Shown piece by piece: positions 1 through 9,200 of a stretch of DNA of 40,438 nucleotides. The notes under the pieces were generated by a model, which did not search any database, had not been told where the DNA came from, and was given only the letters and a program-made list of their open reading frames with translations. The number at the start of each line of letters is the position of its first letter. The stretch's first letter is position 1. The position numbers and the translations under genes are program-made. The DNA comes from Planctomycetia bacterium (GTDB lineage: Bacteria; Planctomycetota; Phycisphaerae; Phycisphaerales; SM1A02): positions 1-40,438 of the forward strand of contig SYAD01000003.1 in the NCBI GenBank assembly GCA_005789005.1. The letters run 5' to 3'.

Positions 1-57
1 GCGAGTGAGCACAAGTTTCGCACTGCAAAGAAAAATTCAATGGAAGATCAACAATGA
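1..57 (+). CDS. C-terminal tail of an upstream gene (partial)
   Basis: The window opens inside an open frame that runs for 18 codons to a TGA at 55-57. The TGA overlaps the ATG of the next gene as ATGA, the arrangement seen at other coupled gene pairs in this window, so this is probably the end of a real upstream gene and the two genes are translationally coupled. The visible residues are polar and charged and reveal no family. Confidence 0.45.
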   Translation, partial: ASEHKFRTAKKNSMEDQQ

Positions 58-1145
58 AATCAACAGGCGCCAAAATTGGAATCATAGGTTGCGGATCGAT
101 CGGTCATGTGCACGCGCGCCACGCGCTGCACGCGGGTCTTGATATTGCCGCGGTGTGGGACATTAAGCCGGAGGCCGCCGCAAAAATGATTTGCGAAGTT
201 CCAAGCGCGCAGGTCATGCCAAGCGTTGAAGCGTTGTTGGCGCAGCGCGATATTGCCGGCGTGATCATTGCAGTGCCCAATGATTTGCACATGCCACTGG
301 CTGTGCAAAGTTTGCAAGCGGGCAAGCATGTGTTGCTTGAAAAACCAATGGCGCTTTCCGCAGCGCAATGCGACGAGATTATTCGCGCCAGTGAAAAAGC
401 CAAGAAGCACGTGCAAATGGGATTTGTGTGTCGACAACTTCCCGCGGTGGCCACGGCCAAAAAACTTGCGCACGCTGGAACATTTGGTTCGATCTACCAC
501 ATCAAGGCCAGCACCTATCGCCGTCGTGGCGTACCAGGCCTTGGCGGGTGGTTCACCAATAAAGCGCGCTCGGGTGGCGGACCGTTGATTGATCTTGGCG
601 TTCACATCATTGACGCCTCGCTTTGGCTGGCGGGCTTTCCAAAAGTGCTGCGCGTGAGCGGAGCCATTTATGCAAATTTTGGCTGTCAAATGCATAATTA
701 CACGCATGTGTCCATGTGGGCTGGTCCGCCAAAATTTGACGGCGTGTGCGATGTCGAGGACCACGCCACCGCGATACTGCGCTGCGAGGGCGGACTCACG
801 ATTGAAGTGAACACCACTTGGGCCATGAATGTGCCGGATGGAATTCTTCCTGACGGAGTGATCTTGATGGGACAGAAAGCGGGTTGCCACATTGGTCTGC
901 AGGCAAAGTCGCTCACCCTTGCCACCGAAAGCCACGGCATGCCCGCGGATTTGGAGCCGCACTTCGCCGCCGAGGAGCCACTGAAGCAGGCGTGGAACGC
1001 GCAAGCCGCGGCATTCGCATCGCTGTTGCAGCATGGAACAAATCCAATCGCCACCGCGCATGAAGGGCGTCAGGTGCAATCGGTGATCGACGCTATTTAT
1101 GACTCAGCGAAGGTGGGGCATGAAGTGGAATTGGGAGCGCCATGA
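54..1145 (+). CDS. Gfo/Idh/MocA family NAD(P)-dependent oxidoreductase
   Basis: This 363-residue protein has the family's usual length and two-domain plan. Near the N-terminus the Rossmann motif GIIGCGSIGHVHA (about residues 9-21) would bind NAD(P). The EKPMA motif (about 96-100) carries the lysine that lines the active site in this family. The C-terminal half is the mixed alpha/beta substrate domain, with the GGPLIDLGVHIID segment (about 174-186), a typical catalytic Asp/His region. Such enzymes oxidise or reduce sugars, inositols or related polyols; the substrate cannot be read from sequence. The ATG overlaps the stop of the preceding frame by ATGA, and GGAAG lies about 9 nt upstream as a weak ribosome binding site. 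It converges with the thioredoxin-like gene 20 bp downstream. Confidence 0.88.
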   Translation: MKSTGAKIGIIGCGSIGHVHARHALHAGLDIAAVWDIKPEAAAKMICEVPSAQVMPSVEALLAQRDIAGVIIAVPNDLHMPLAVQSLQAGKHVLLEKPMALSAAQCDEIIRASEKAKKHVQMGFVCRQLPAVATAKKLAHAGTFGSIYHIKASTYRRRGVPGLGGWFTNKARSGGGPLIDLGVHIIDASLWLAGFPKVLRVSGAIYANFGCQMHNYTHVSMWAGPPKFDGVCDVEDHATAILRCEGGLTIEVNTTWAMNVPDGILPDGVILMGQKAGCHIGLQAKSLTLATESHGMPADLEPHFAAEEPLKQAWNAQAAAFASLLQHGTNPIATAHEGRQVQSVIDAIYDSAKVGHEVELGAP

Positions 1146-1165
1146 AAAGTCGGCGCACGACGCGT

Positions 1166-2224
1166 TTAGTTTTTGGCGCCTGTAGTTGCCTTGTACTTAT
1201 CCAGCGTTTCTTTTAATTCGCTAAGCATGTCGGCGTCCATTTCTTTGTCCTTCACGCCAAGATCAACCGCTTGCTGCTGCGTGGCAAGGGCCTTGGTCTT
1301 GTCGCCGCGTTCCCAATACACTCGGGCAAGCGTGTCAAGAATGGCTGGCTCCGCGGGATTTGAAACGGAAACCGCCTTCTGCGCCGCGGCCAGCGAGAAG
1401 TCCAAATCGCGGGACATTTCAGGCATTTCCGTGGCGCTGACCCACGCTAATTGATTCAATTCCATGGCATCAAGATCCATTGTCAAAAGTTGTTTGCCAA
1501 CCGCAATCGCCTCTTGCGGTTGCTTGGCTGGTCCAGCCAAAATTTGAAACTTAGTCATCTGCATTTGGGAGTCTTTGGGATCACTCTTGATGGCTTCATC
1601 GATCTTGGCAAGCAGCGCTGTGTAGTCGCCGCTCTTTTGTGCTGAACGCATGAGTTTGGAAATTGATTTGCTTGCCTCTTCGAGTTTGGCCTGAGCCAGC
1701 GCGGCTTCTTTTGCCTTTGACAAATCCCAAGTGCCCGCGGCCACCGCGGCCAATGGCTTGTCCATTTCCATTGGGTGGCCGATCCACTGGATCACGCCAT
1801 CCTTGCCAACAATAAACGCGCACGGAATTCCACCTTGTTCTGCAGCTTGCATCCATGACTTGCTCATCACACCATCACCGTCATACGCCACGCGGTAGCC
1901 CATTGCATCACCCTTGCCCGTGACGAATGCATTTAATTTATCGAGTTGCTTGTCCTTCTCGCCACGCTCGCTGGCGGCCACGCTTATAAATTGCACCGCT
2001 GGAAATTCTTTTTGCATGGAGCTGAGATGTGGAATACCCGCGATGCAAGGGCCGCACCATGTCGCCCAAAATTCAACCACGTATGCGGTGCCCGACTGCA
2101 ATTCTTTCACGGGTTCGCCCTTCACCCACGCATTCGCTGTAAATGGCGCAAGTGGCGGCGCCTTTGAGCCAACAGTTAAAGTTGCGGGAGCGGCTAGAAC
2201 GAGGGCGATGAGCGTGGTAATCAT
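1166..2224 (-). CDS. TlpA-like exported thioredoxin-fold protein with TPR-like C-terminus
   Basis: The 352-residue product begins with a short hydrophobic leader (residues 1-15, ending in an Ala-Ala-Pro region), so it is probably exported to the periplasm. A TlpA/ResA-type thioredoxin domain follows (about 20-165), with the redox motif WCGPC at 56-60 and the cis-proline region QGGIPCAFIV near 130-139. Residues from about 170 to 340 are helical and resemble tetratricopeptide repeats (for example AILDTLARVYWERGDKTKALATQQ in two adjoining helices). The likely role is a thiol-disulfide oxidoreductase or a scaffold with that fold; the partner is unknown. The start is supported by a good AGGAG box about 7 nt upstream of the ATG, so this gene has a leader, unlike several neighbours. 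Confidence 0.85.
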   Translation of the reverse strand: MITTLIALVLAAPATLTVGSKAPPLAPFTANAWVKGEPVKELQSGTAYVVEFWATWCGPCIAGIPHLSSMQKEFPAVQFISVAASERGEKDKQLDKLNAFVTGKGDAMGYRVAYDGDGVMSKSWMQAAEQGGIPCAFIVGKDGVIQWIGHPMEMDKPLAAVAAGTWDLSKAKEAALAQAKLEEASKSISKLMRSAQKSGDYTALLAKIDEAIKSDPKDSQMQMTKFQILAGPAKQPQEAIAVGKQLLTMDLDAMELNQLAWVSATEMPEMSRDLDFSLAAAQKAVSVSNPAEPAILDTLARVYWERGDKTKALATQQQAVDLGVKDKEMDADMLSELKETLDKYKATTGAKN

Positions 2225-2353
2225 AAGTATCTCCTTAAGAAGCGATGCTATCTCAGAAATGGCGCGGCGGTGTGAATGTATTCAAGCGGTTCAACACGCG
2301 TGCTTGTATTTATTTTTGGCGCACGCCCTTCAAACAATTCACGGCGCTCGCAT

Positions 2354-2359
2354 TATGCT
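2354..2359 (+). promoter_or_regulatory. Putative -10 box of a leaderless folD transcript
   Basis: TATGCT lies exactly 6 nt before the folD ATG at 2366, so transcription would start at or next to the start codon. A weak TTCAAA at 2329-2334 is 19 bp upstream. No Shine-Dalgarno sequence precedes folD. Several other genes here share the arrangement. Confidence 0.5.
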
Positions 2360-2365
2360 TGCGGC

Positions 2366-3214
2366 ATGACATGCCAGATGCTGGATGGAAAATTGCTGGG
2401 TCAAAAAGTGCGCGCCGATGTGAAGGCTCGCGTGTCGGCATCCAATACAGTGGCGCGGCTGGACGCTATTTTGGTTGGCAGTGACGACGCGGCCGAGGTG
2501 TACGCGCAAAGCCAGGCTCGAACCTGCGATGAAGCCGGCATTCACTATGTGTTGCATCGGTTGCCCGCGGAAAGTTCCTACGAGAACATCGCTGGCCGCG
2601 TGCTGCTGCTCAACACGGAGAAGCAAGTGCGCGCGATCATGTTGCACTTGCCGCTGCCCGTGGGGGTGGATGTTGAGCGCGTGCAAAGTTTGATCGCGCC
2701 GGAAAAAGATGTGGAGGGCGTGAATCCCGCCAATATTGGAAACGTGGTGTATGGCCGCCGCAGTTTGGTGCCATGCACGGCGCGCGCGGTGCTTGAACTG
2801 ATTGAAACCACAAAATTAAATTTGCAGGGCGCGCGCGTGGTCGTGGTGGGTGCCAGCAATATTGTGGGCAAGCCCGTCGCGGTGTTGTTGATGCGCTCCA
2901 ATGCCACGGTGATCAGCTCAAATAAATTCACTTTGGAACTTTCGCAACTGACGCGCGGCGCCGATGTGGTTGTGGCCGCAGCGGGAGTGGTTGGATTGGT
3001 CAAGGGTGACTGGATCAAGCCGGGAGCCGTGGTGATTGACGTTGGAATTCACCGAGTGATTTCGCCTGAAGGAAAAACCACCACCATGGGCGATGTTGAT
3101 TTTGAAAGCGTGAGCAAAGTCGCGGGATTTCTCACGCCGGTTCCAGGTGGTGTTGGACCGATGACCGTTGCCATGTTGCTGCGCAATGTGGCTGACGCTT
3201 GCTTAAAAATTTAA
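2366..3214 (+). CDS. folD: Bifunctional methylenetetrahydrofolate dehydrogenase / methenyltetrahydrofolate cyclohydrolase
   Basis: FolD interconverts 5,10-methylene-THF, 5,10-methenyl-THF and 10-formyl-THF in the cytoplasm, supplying formyl groups for purine synthesis and initiator tRNA. From the chosen ATG it is 282 residues, the usual size. It shows the N-terminal LDGK segment, the catalytic-domain region around the YxxN-like SSYENIAGRVLLLN stretch, the LPLP motif, the GRRSLVPCTARAVLELI segment and the cofactor loop VVVGASNIVGKPVAVLL. The C-terminal TPVPGGVGPMTVAML signature is intact. The open frame continues 30 codons upstream to 2276, but that extension is not FolD-like and 2366 sits 6 nt after a TATGCT box. 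It converges with purC with only 6 bp between the stops; both act in folate-dependent purine supply. Confidence 0.96.
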   Translation: MTCQMLDGKLLGQKVRADVKARVSASNTVARLDAILVGSDDAAEVYAQSQARTCDEAGIHYVLHRLPAESSYENIAGRVLLLNTEKQVRAIMLHLPLPVGVDVERVQSLIAPEKDVEGVNPANIGNVVYGRRSLVPCTARAVLELIETTKLNLQGARVVVVGASNIVGKPVAVLLMRSNATVISSNKFTLELSQLTRGADVVVAAAGVVGLVKGDWIKPGAVVIDVGIHRVISPEGKTTTMGDVDFESVSKVAGFLTPVPGGVGPMTVAMLLRNVADACLKI

Positions 3215-3220
3215 GCGCGC

Positions 3221-4213
3221 TTAGTCGCACAGCATGGCCGCGGCTTGTTCATAGCGCTGGATAGTTTTTGCGATCACATCCACTGGCAACACGGGGCCAG
3301 GCGGGCAGCGATTCCAAAGACCGGCGGCTTCTTGGGCCAGCAACCAATTGCGCACGAATTGCTTGTCCAAACTTTCGGGCTCGCGTGTTCCATCCATCGT
3401 TGACGCGATCCAGTAGCGGCTTGAATCGGGCGTGAGCACTTCATCGGCCAAGATAAGTTCATCCGTGGGATCGCCGTTCTGGTCCAGGGCGAAACCAAAT
3501 TCAAATTTGGTATCCGCCAGGATCAAGCCACGGTGCGCGCAGAATTCACTGGCGGATTTGTAGATCGCCAGGCTTGCCGCGCGGAGTTTTTCCATGACCG
3601 ATTCTCCAACTACCGCGGCCGCTTGTTCAAAGGAAAGATTTTCGTCGTGGCCCGAATCGGCCTTGCTGGCGGGAGTGAAAATTGGCTCTGGAAGTTGGCT
3701 CCACTGTTTCAAACCCGCGGGCAATGCGACGCCGCATACTCGGCCGAATTTTTTATATTCCACAAATCCGCTGCCCGCGAGCCAACCGCGCACCACGCAC
3801 TCGATCGGAACAATCTTCACGCGCCGACAAATCATGCAGCGCCCGTGCAGCATGTCCCGCTCCGACTGTGTGAGGCCTGGAATAATCGCAGGATCAGTGG
3901 AGATCACATGGTCGCGAATAATATTCCATTGGCGTATGCGTTCAAACCATTGCATGCTGATTTGTGTGAGCAACTTTCCCTTGTGGGCGATCACGCTTGG
4001 AAGAACCACGTCAAATGCGCTGATGCGATCGGTGGCGATCACGATGATTCGAGGACTTTCGCCAGCGACCGCGGGAAGTTCATAGACGTCGCGCACCTTG
4101 CCGACACGTTTGCCACCAAGAGAGAGATGCGTGGTTGCCACGCTTTGTGCGGCGCGATTGCGGGTCTCCATGGAGTTACCTTGATTTTCACAAGCGGACG
4201 ATTCCGTTTCCAT
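3221..4213 (-). CDS. purC: Phosphoribosylaminoimidazole-succinocarboxamide synthase (SAICAR synthase)
   Basis: PurC joins CAIR and aspartate, using ATP, to make SAICAR in de novo purine synthesis. The protein is about 330 residues from the chosen ATG. Diagnostic segments are GKVRDVYEL (nucleotide loop), ATDRISAFDVVLP, the IVPIECVVRGWLAGS block, LADTKFEFGF and LADEVLTPDSSRYW; the length resembles the yeast Ade1-like branch, about 300 residues, rather than the short 240-residue bacterial form. The open frame extends upstream to 4537, but that part is not PurC-like. ATG at 4213 is preceded by TACCAT with a 6-nt gap, the leaderless pattern of this window; a second possible ATG lies at 4171. It is divergent from the GH10-like gene, with 99 bp between. 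Confidence 0.94.
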   Translation of the reverse strand: METESSACENQGNSMETRNRAAQSVATTHLSLGGKRVGKVRDVYELPAVAGESPRIIVIATDRISAFDVVLPSVIAHKGKLLTQISMQWFERIRQWNIIRDHVISTDPAIIPGLTQSERDMLHGRCMICRRVKIVPIECVVRGWLAGSGFVEYKKFGRVCGVALPAGLKQWSQLPEPIFTPASKADSGHDENLSFEQAAAVVGESVMEKLRAASLAIYKSASEFCAHRGLILADTKFEFGFALDQNGDPTDELILADEVLTPDSSRYWIASTMDGTREPESLDKQFVRNWLLAQEAAGLWNRCPPGPVLPVDVIAKTIQRYEQAAAMLCD

Positions 4214-4312
4214 GGGCGGATGGTATAGCCGAGAAAAAATATCAACGCGAACAACATAAAAAGGTCCTGATTTGCAGGGATGCGTGGGTTTCTGGTTACA
4301 CTTTCTGTGCAA
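4214..4312. promoter_or_regulatory. Divergent promoter region purC / GH10-like gene
   Basis: On the reverse strand TACCAT (4220-4225) lies 6 nt before the purC ATG. On the forward strand TACACT (4297-4302) lies 10 nt before the ATG at 4313, with TTGCAG at 4272-4277 (19-bp spacer). Neither gene has a clear ribosome binding site, so both transcripts are probably leaderless or nearly so. Confidence 0.45.
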
Positions 4313-5842
4313 ATGCTCCGATTTGATGTCCATCATGAATTCAATAGCGCCAGTGATCAGCGTCTTTACGGAGCGCATTTGCTTGGGCGCGATGATTTGC
4401 CGGTGGCTGGCGAACTGAAAGGGAAAAGTGGTTCCATTCGTTGCGAGCCCGCTGAGCCAACAGCGACCGCGTTGTGTGTGGAAGTGGATGCGGGCGGAAT
4501 GGGTCGGCTGATGTTGCAAACATGTTTGCTGAAACAACGCGACGAACCGTATCTGCTCTTTCTAGAGTTGGCGCGACATCGCATCAAGCAATACATCGTC
4601 AAGAGTGAGGAGTGGCAACTCTTTGATCCAACTCTCTCGGGTGAAAGTTTGAAGCGCTGGGAGCACGCGCGGACACTTTTTGTGCGCGCCATGAACGAGG
4701 TCGACTTCTCCAAGGCCGAGACGTTCGCCAAGGATTCTTTAATCGCCGGCTTGGACGCCAATGAGCAACTGGCGCTGTTGCACGCCGAGTTGTTGGTGAA
4801 GCGACGCTTTGGCAACAAGCCCTCAACCAGCACCGTGATTGGCGTGCGCGTGGACCCGCGAAGCGACATCAAAGTATGCGGCGAGACAGCCAAGATTCTT
4901 GACGTATTGATGCTTCCAACTCCATGGAAATTAATCGAGCCCTCACAGGGCGAGTTTCGATTTCAGGAGATGGATCGTTGGATGGCTTTCGCGGCTCAAA
5001 CCAAGCGCCCAATTGTGGCGGGGCCGCTGCTGCGATTCGACAAGCGCACGTTGCCTCCGTGGATGGAGCCGGCCAAAAAAGATTTTTCAATGTGCGTTGA
5101 CCGCTCCTACTCGTTCATGGAAAAAGTGGTGCATCGCTACCGCGACGTGGTCACCATGTGGAATTTAGGAAGCGGTTTGCACGCCAATGAGCACTTTGAA
5201 TTCACCGATGAGCAAATGATGGATTTGACTCGACGCGCGAGCGTGTTGACGCGCCAAAGCCGCCATGGAGCGCGCACGCTCATTGAGTTGACGGAATTAT
5301 TTTGCGATCATGTCTCGAGCCGCCCCGGCGCGCTCACTCCTTGGCAATATCTAGAGCGACTTTCGCAAGAGGGAATTCATTTCGACGCGGTGGGCGTTCA
5401 AATGTGTTTTGGTGGCGCGGTCGAAGGCACGGCGATGCGCGATTTAATGCAAGTTTCCGCCGTTCTTGATCGCTTTCTCGCCTTTGATTGCAAGGTTATG
5501 GTCAGCGCGTTTGGTGTTCCAAGCCGTCAAGTTGATTCAAAGTGTGGATGGTGGCGCGAGCCATGGAGCGAGCAATTGCAAGCCGTGTGGACCAGCCGCT
5601 TTGTCACCATCGCCTTGTCCAAGCCATTCATAGAGACCGTGATATGGGAGCGATTAATCGACGAGGGCGAAGACGCCAGCGGACTGTTGTTTGAAAATGG
5701 AAAGGCAAAGAGCGTGTTCGCCAAGTTGCTCGCCATTCGCAAGCGATTGCGCAAGCCGCTGGCCAATTCAAAACAAAAAAGCGCCGCGGCCAATGAAACT
5801 GAAAATGATGAGACGCGCAGCGGGGCGCCATCGGTGGAATGA
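4313..5842 (+). CDS. GH10-like TIM-barrel protein, probably without glycosidase activity
   Basis: The 509-residue product has an N-terminal region of about 170 residues (beta-rich, then helical) followed by a region resembling glycoside hydrolase family 10 barrels: the W-x-LIEPSQGEFRFQEMDRWM block, where xylanases have W-x-x-xEPxxGxFxF, and the GI-x-FDAVGVQM block (beta-strand 6). However, where GH10 enzymes carry the acid/base Glu in a WDVVNE-like motif, this protein reads MWNLGSG (about 282-288). Where the nucleophile Glu normally sits after strand 7 it reads VMVSAFGVPS. Both catalytic glutamates therefore appear missing and a binding or structural role is more likely. No signal peptide is seen, so it may be cytoplasmic. 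The stop overlaps the next ATG (ATGA), coupling it to the ComEA-like gene. ATG at 4313 is chosen over one 33 nt upstream because the extra residues do not fit and a TACACT box lies between. Confidence 0.6.
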   Translation: MLRFDVHHEFNSASDQRLYGAHLLGRDDLPVAGELKGKSGSIRCEPAEPTATALCVEVDAGGMGRLMLQTCLLKQRDEPYLLFLELARHRIKQYIVKSEEWQLFDPTLSGESLKRWEHARTLFVRAMNEVDFSKAETFAKDSLIAGLDANEQLALLHAELLVKRRFGNKPSTSTVIGVRVDPRSDIKVCGETAKILDVLMLPTPWKLIEPSQGEFRFQEMDRWMAFAAQTKRPIVAGPLLRFDKRTLPPWMEPAKKDFSMCVDRSYSFMEKVVHRYRDVVTMWNLGSGLHANEHFEFTDEQMMDLTRRASVLTRQSRHGARTLIELTELFCDHVSSRPGALTPWQYLERLSQEGIHFDAVGVQMCFGGAVEGTAMRDLMQVSAVLDRFLAFDCKVMVSAFGVPSRQVDSKCGWWREPWSEQLQAVWTSRFVTIALSKPFIETVIWERLIDEGEDASGLLFENGKAKSVFAKLLAIRKRLRKPLANSKQKSAAANETENDETRSGAPSVE

Positions 5843-6177
5843 AACAAAGTCGCGCGCCAACCCAGGGACTTGCGTTGCTGTCGCTTTGCGCGCTTGGCAC
5901 GTTGATCGCGTCGCGGATCTCACAAACACAAATGCGAACACCCGTGCAGGGAAATCAATATTCAACATTGCCCGCGTGGCGCATTGACTTGGATCGCGCG
6001 GGCCCGGATGAGTTGGCGGCCTTGCCGGGTATTGGGCCGGCGCTGGCGGCGGCAATTGTCAAGGATCGCAATATGCGCGGACCATTTCAAACGCTTGCGG
6101 GGTTGGATCGGGTGCGTGGAGTTGGCCCAGCGATTTTGTCGCAAATCAAGCCGTTTGTGCTGCAACCGCCGCAGTGA
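5839..6177 (+). CDS. ComEA-like helix-hairpin-helix protein
   Basis: This 112-residue protein has an N-terminal hydrophobic stretch (about residues 10-25) that could be a membrane anchor or signal, then a tandem helix-hairpin-helix module (about 48-108). The sequence LAALPGIGPALAAAIV is the first hairpin and LDRVRGVGPAILSQI the second; the GIG and GVG turns contact the DNA backbone in this family. ComEA binds incoming DNA in natural transformation, but short HhH proteins of this kind also occur in genomes without other competence genes, and none is visible here. It overlaps the GH10-like gene by 4 nt and lies 29 nt before mfd, suggesting one transcript. Confidence 0.8.
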   Translation: MKQSRAPTQGLALLSLCALGTLIASRISQTQMRTPVQGNQYSTLPAWRIDLDRAGPDELAALPGIGPALAAAIVKDRNMRGPFQTLAGLDRVRGVGPAILSQIKPFVLQPPQ

Positions 6178-6206
6178 GCTACTGTATGGACTGAATCGAC
6201 CGTGTC

Positions 6207-9200
6207 GTGATCGATCTTGTTATGAAGTGGCGCGAAGAAATTTCCACCTCCGCAGCGCTGACCGCGCTTGAGGAGAAGGTACGCACTGGGGGCGTTGCCA
6301 GCGTGCGTGGCGCGACTGGATCAAGCACTTCCATCATCACACAGACGTTGGCTGCGAAAGTAAATCGCGTGACGCTGTTGGCAACCGCGCATGTGGACGA
6401 GGCCGACGAGGTGATCGCCGAGTGGCAGGATCTTGGTCTTCATGCGTTGCGATTGCCCGCGCTTGAGGCTTCGGCTGGAGAGAGTATTTTGGCGGCGGAG
6501 TCGTTTCTTGAGCGGCTGAAAGTTGCCGACGCATTGGAAGGTGGCAAGGTGGCGTTGATCGTGGCGCCCATCGCCGCGCTGATGCAGCGCCTACCAAACG
6601 CCGCGAAGCGGAAATTGTTGTACCGCACTTTGCGCGTTGGTGAACGTGTGGCGCCGGCGCAACTTGCCGCGTGGTTGACCGAGCGCGGGTATCAACGAAT
6701 GGAAGCTGTGGAAAATCCCGGGGAGTATTCAGCGCGCGGCGGCGTGTTCGACTTGTATCCGGCCGCGGCCACAAGCGCGGTGCGCCTGGATTTTTTTGGC
6801 GACGATATTGAACGCATGCATGAAATGGACGCCACCACGCAGGCCAACGATCGGCGCGTGGAAAGCGTGGACGTGCTTTGCGCCGACGAAAAACAATTGG
6901 CGCCTAGCGATGAGGATGCGGCTTTCGCGGATTTGCTGCCGCGCGACGCGTTGTTTGTGTTCGCTGAGCTGGGCGAAGTCATGGAGCAATCCCGCGGATA
7001 TTGGGAGCGAATTGATGACTCTGTTGGCGTGATCTCGCCAAACGACACGGTGAAGGGATTGATGGATCGAGTGAGCAACACGCTTGCGTTCAATCAATTT
7101 TCGCAGACCAATGAACCGGCGTCGCTGGATGTTCCAGTGCGCTCACTTGGATTGAGCGAAAGCGACACCGCGAAAGCGTTTGAATCTCTGGTGGATTTTT
7201 CGACCGATGCGGATGTGATTTTATTTTGTTCCACCGATGGAGACGTGACGCGTGCCAAAGAGCTTGCGCAAAAACACGCGGCGGGCGCGGGAGTGCAGGT
7301 GGTCCGTCAACATTTGCACCGCGGATTTCGTTGGGATCGCCCTGGCAAAAAATCGCTGATGCTTATTCCCGAGCATGAGTTGCTTGGGCGCTTTGGCGTG
7401 CGCCGCCGCGGTGGCGCGGTGTCGGCGGGCGCGCGCGCGCGCGACGCGTTCTTGCATTTTGAGAAGGGCGATTACGTCACCCACCGTGATCACGGCGTGG
7501 CGCAGTATGTGGGATTGGTCACGCGCGCCTCGCTTGATCGAACAGGCGCAGTGGTTGAGAGTGGCGGCGCCTCTGATGATGGATCGAGCGGCGTGATGCA
7601 GAGCGCGGCACATCCTGAGATGGAATATCTCGCGTTGCAATTTGAGGGCGCGACCAAACTGTATGTGCCGGCGTTGCGAGTGGATTTGGTGCAGAAATAT
7701 GTTGGAGCCGGGGCTTCAAAACCTCCGCTGAGCCAAATTGGCGGAAAGCGTTGGAAAGCCCAAAAAGAACGGGTTTCCGAGGCGGTACGAGATCTCGCAG
7801 CGGAGATGTTGCGCGTGCAAGCCGTGCGCGCCGCCACGCACGGGGTCGCGTTTCCCGTGGACACCGCGTGGCAACATGAATTTGAGGAGGCGTTTCCATG
7901 GGATGAAACCGCGGATCAATTGACGGCCATCGCCGCCACCAAGCGCGACATGGAATCATCCAAGCCAATGGATCGTTTGATTTGCGGCGATGTTGGATTT
8001 GGAAAAACAGAGGTGGCCATTCGCGCCGCGTTCAAGTGCGTGGAGTCTAGTCGGCAAGTCGCGGTGTTGGTGCCCACCACGCTCTTGGCGGAGCAACACG
8101 AACGGACATTTCGCGATCGATTTCGCGCCTATCCATTTCGAATTGAAAGTTTGAGCCGTTTCAAAAGCGACGCGCAGCAAAAAATAATTCTTGAAGATCT
8201 TCAAGCGGGGCGCATTGACCTGATCATTGGCACGCACCGATTGTTGTCCAAGGACATTCGCTTCGCCAATCTTGGTTTGGTGGTGGTGGACGAGGAGCAG
8301 CGATTTGGCGTTGAGCACAAGCAGCGGTTGCTTTCATTCCGCGCCACGGCCGATGTGCTTACGTTGAGCGCCACGCCCATTCCACGCACGTTGCACATGT
8401 CGTTGCTGGGCTTGCGCGACATCTCCAGTTTGACCACGCCGCCGGCTGATCGGCGTTCCATTGTGACGGAAGTGTTGGCGCTTTCATCCAAGCGATTGCA
8501 GCAGGCGATTCGCCGCGAATTGGCCCGCGAAGGGCAGACGTATTACGTGCACAACCGAATCCGTGGACTTGATCGAGCCGCTGAAAGAATCAAGGCGTTG
8601 GTTCCCGAGGCGCGCATAGAAATTGGCCATGGACAAATGCCCGCGGATCAACTTGAGCAAGTGATGCTGCGCTTCATGCGCCATGAATGCGACGTGCTGG
8701 TGAGCACGTCGATCATTGAGAGCGGCATTGACAATCCGCGCGCCAACACGATGTTCATTGACTTGGCGGATTTGCACGGTTTGTCCGATTTGCATCAGTT
8801 GCGTGGGCGTGTTGGACGCTCCAACCACCGCGCGTATTGCTATTTATTTTTACCCGAGGGCCGGCCGATCACCGACGACGCGCGCCGTAGATTGCGCGCC
8901 ATCGAGGAGTACAGCATGCTTGGCTCGGGCTTCCGCATCGCCATGCGTGATTTGGAAATACGCGGCGCCGGAAATTTGCTGGGCGCGCAACAGAGCGGCC
9001 ACATCGCGGCGGTGGGGTACGAAATGTATTGCCAGCTTTTGGAGGACGCGGTGGATGGCCTGACCTCGCGCAAGAAAATTCGCTCGGCCGACAATGTGCT
9101 TGACATTGGTTTGGCCGGCGCAATTCCGCGCGGATTTATTCCCAGCGAGCGGCGGCGGCTGGAGGCGTATCGACGTGTTTCCAGCGCCGACACGATCGAG

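Noticed and set aside
60..1079. 339-codon reverse frame opposite the Gfo/Idh gene
   Set aside because: It is fully antisense to a gene with clear family motifs, has no family pattern and is rich in His/Arg/Cys, typical of shadow frames.
3533..4228. 231-codon forward frame opposite purC
   Set aside because: It lies antisense to conserved PurC motifs and has no recognisable domain.
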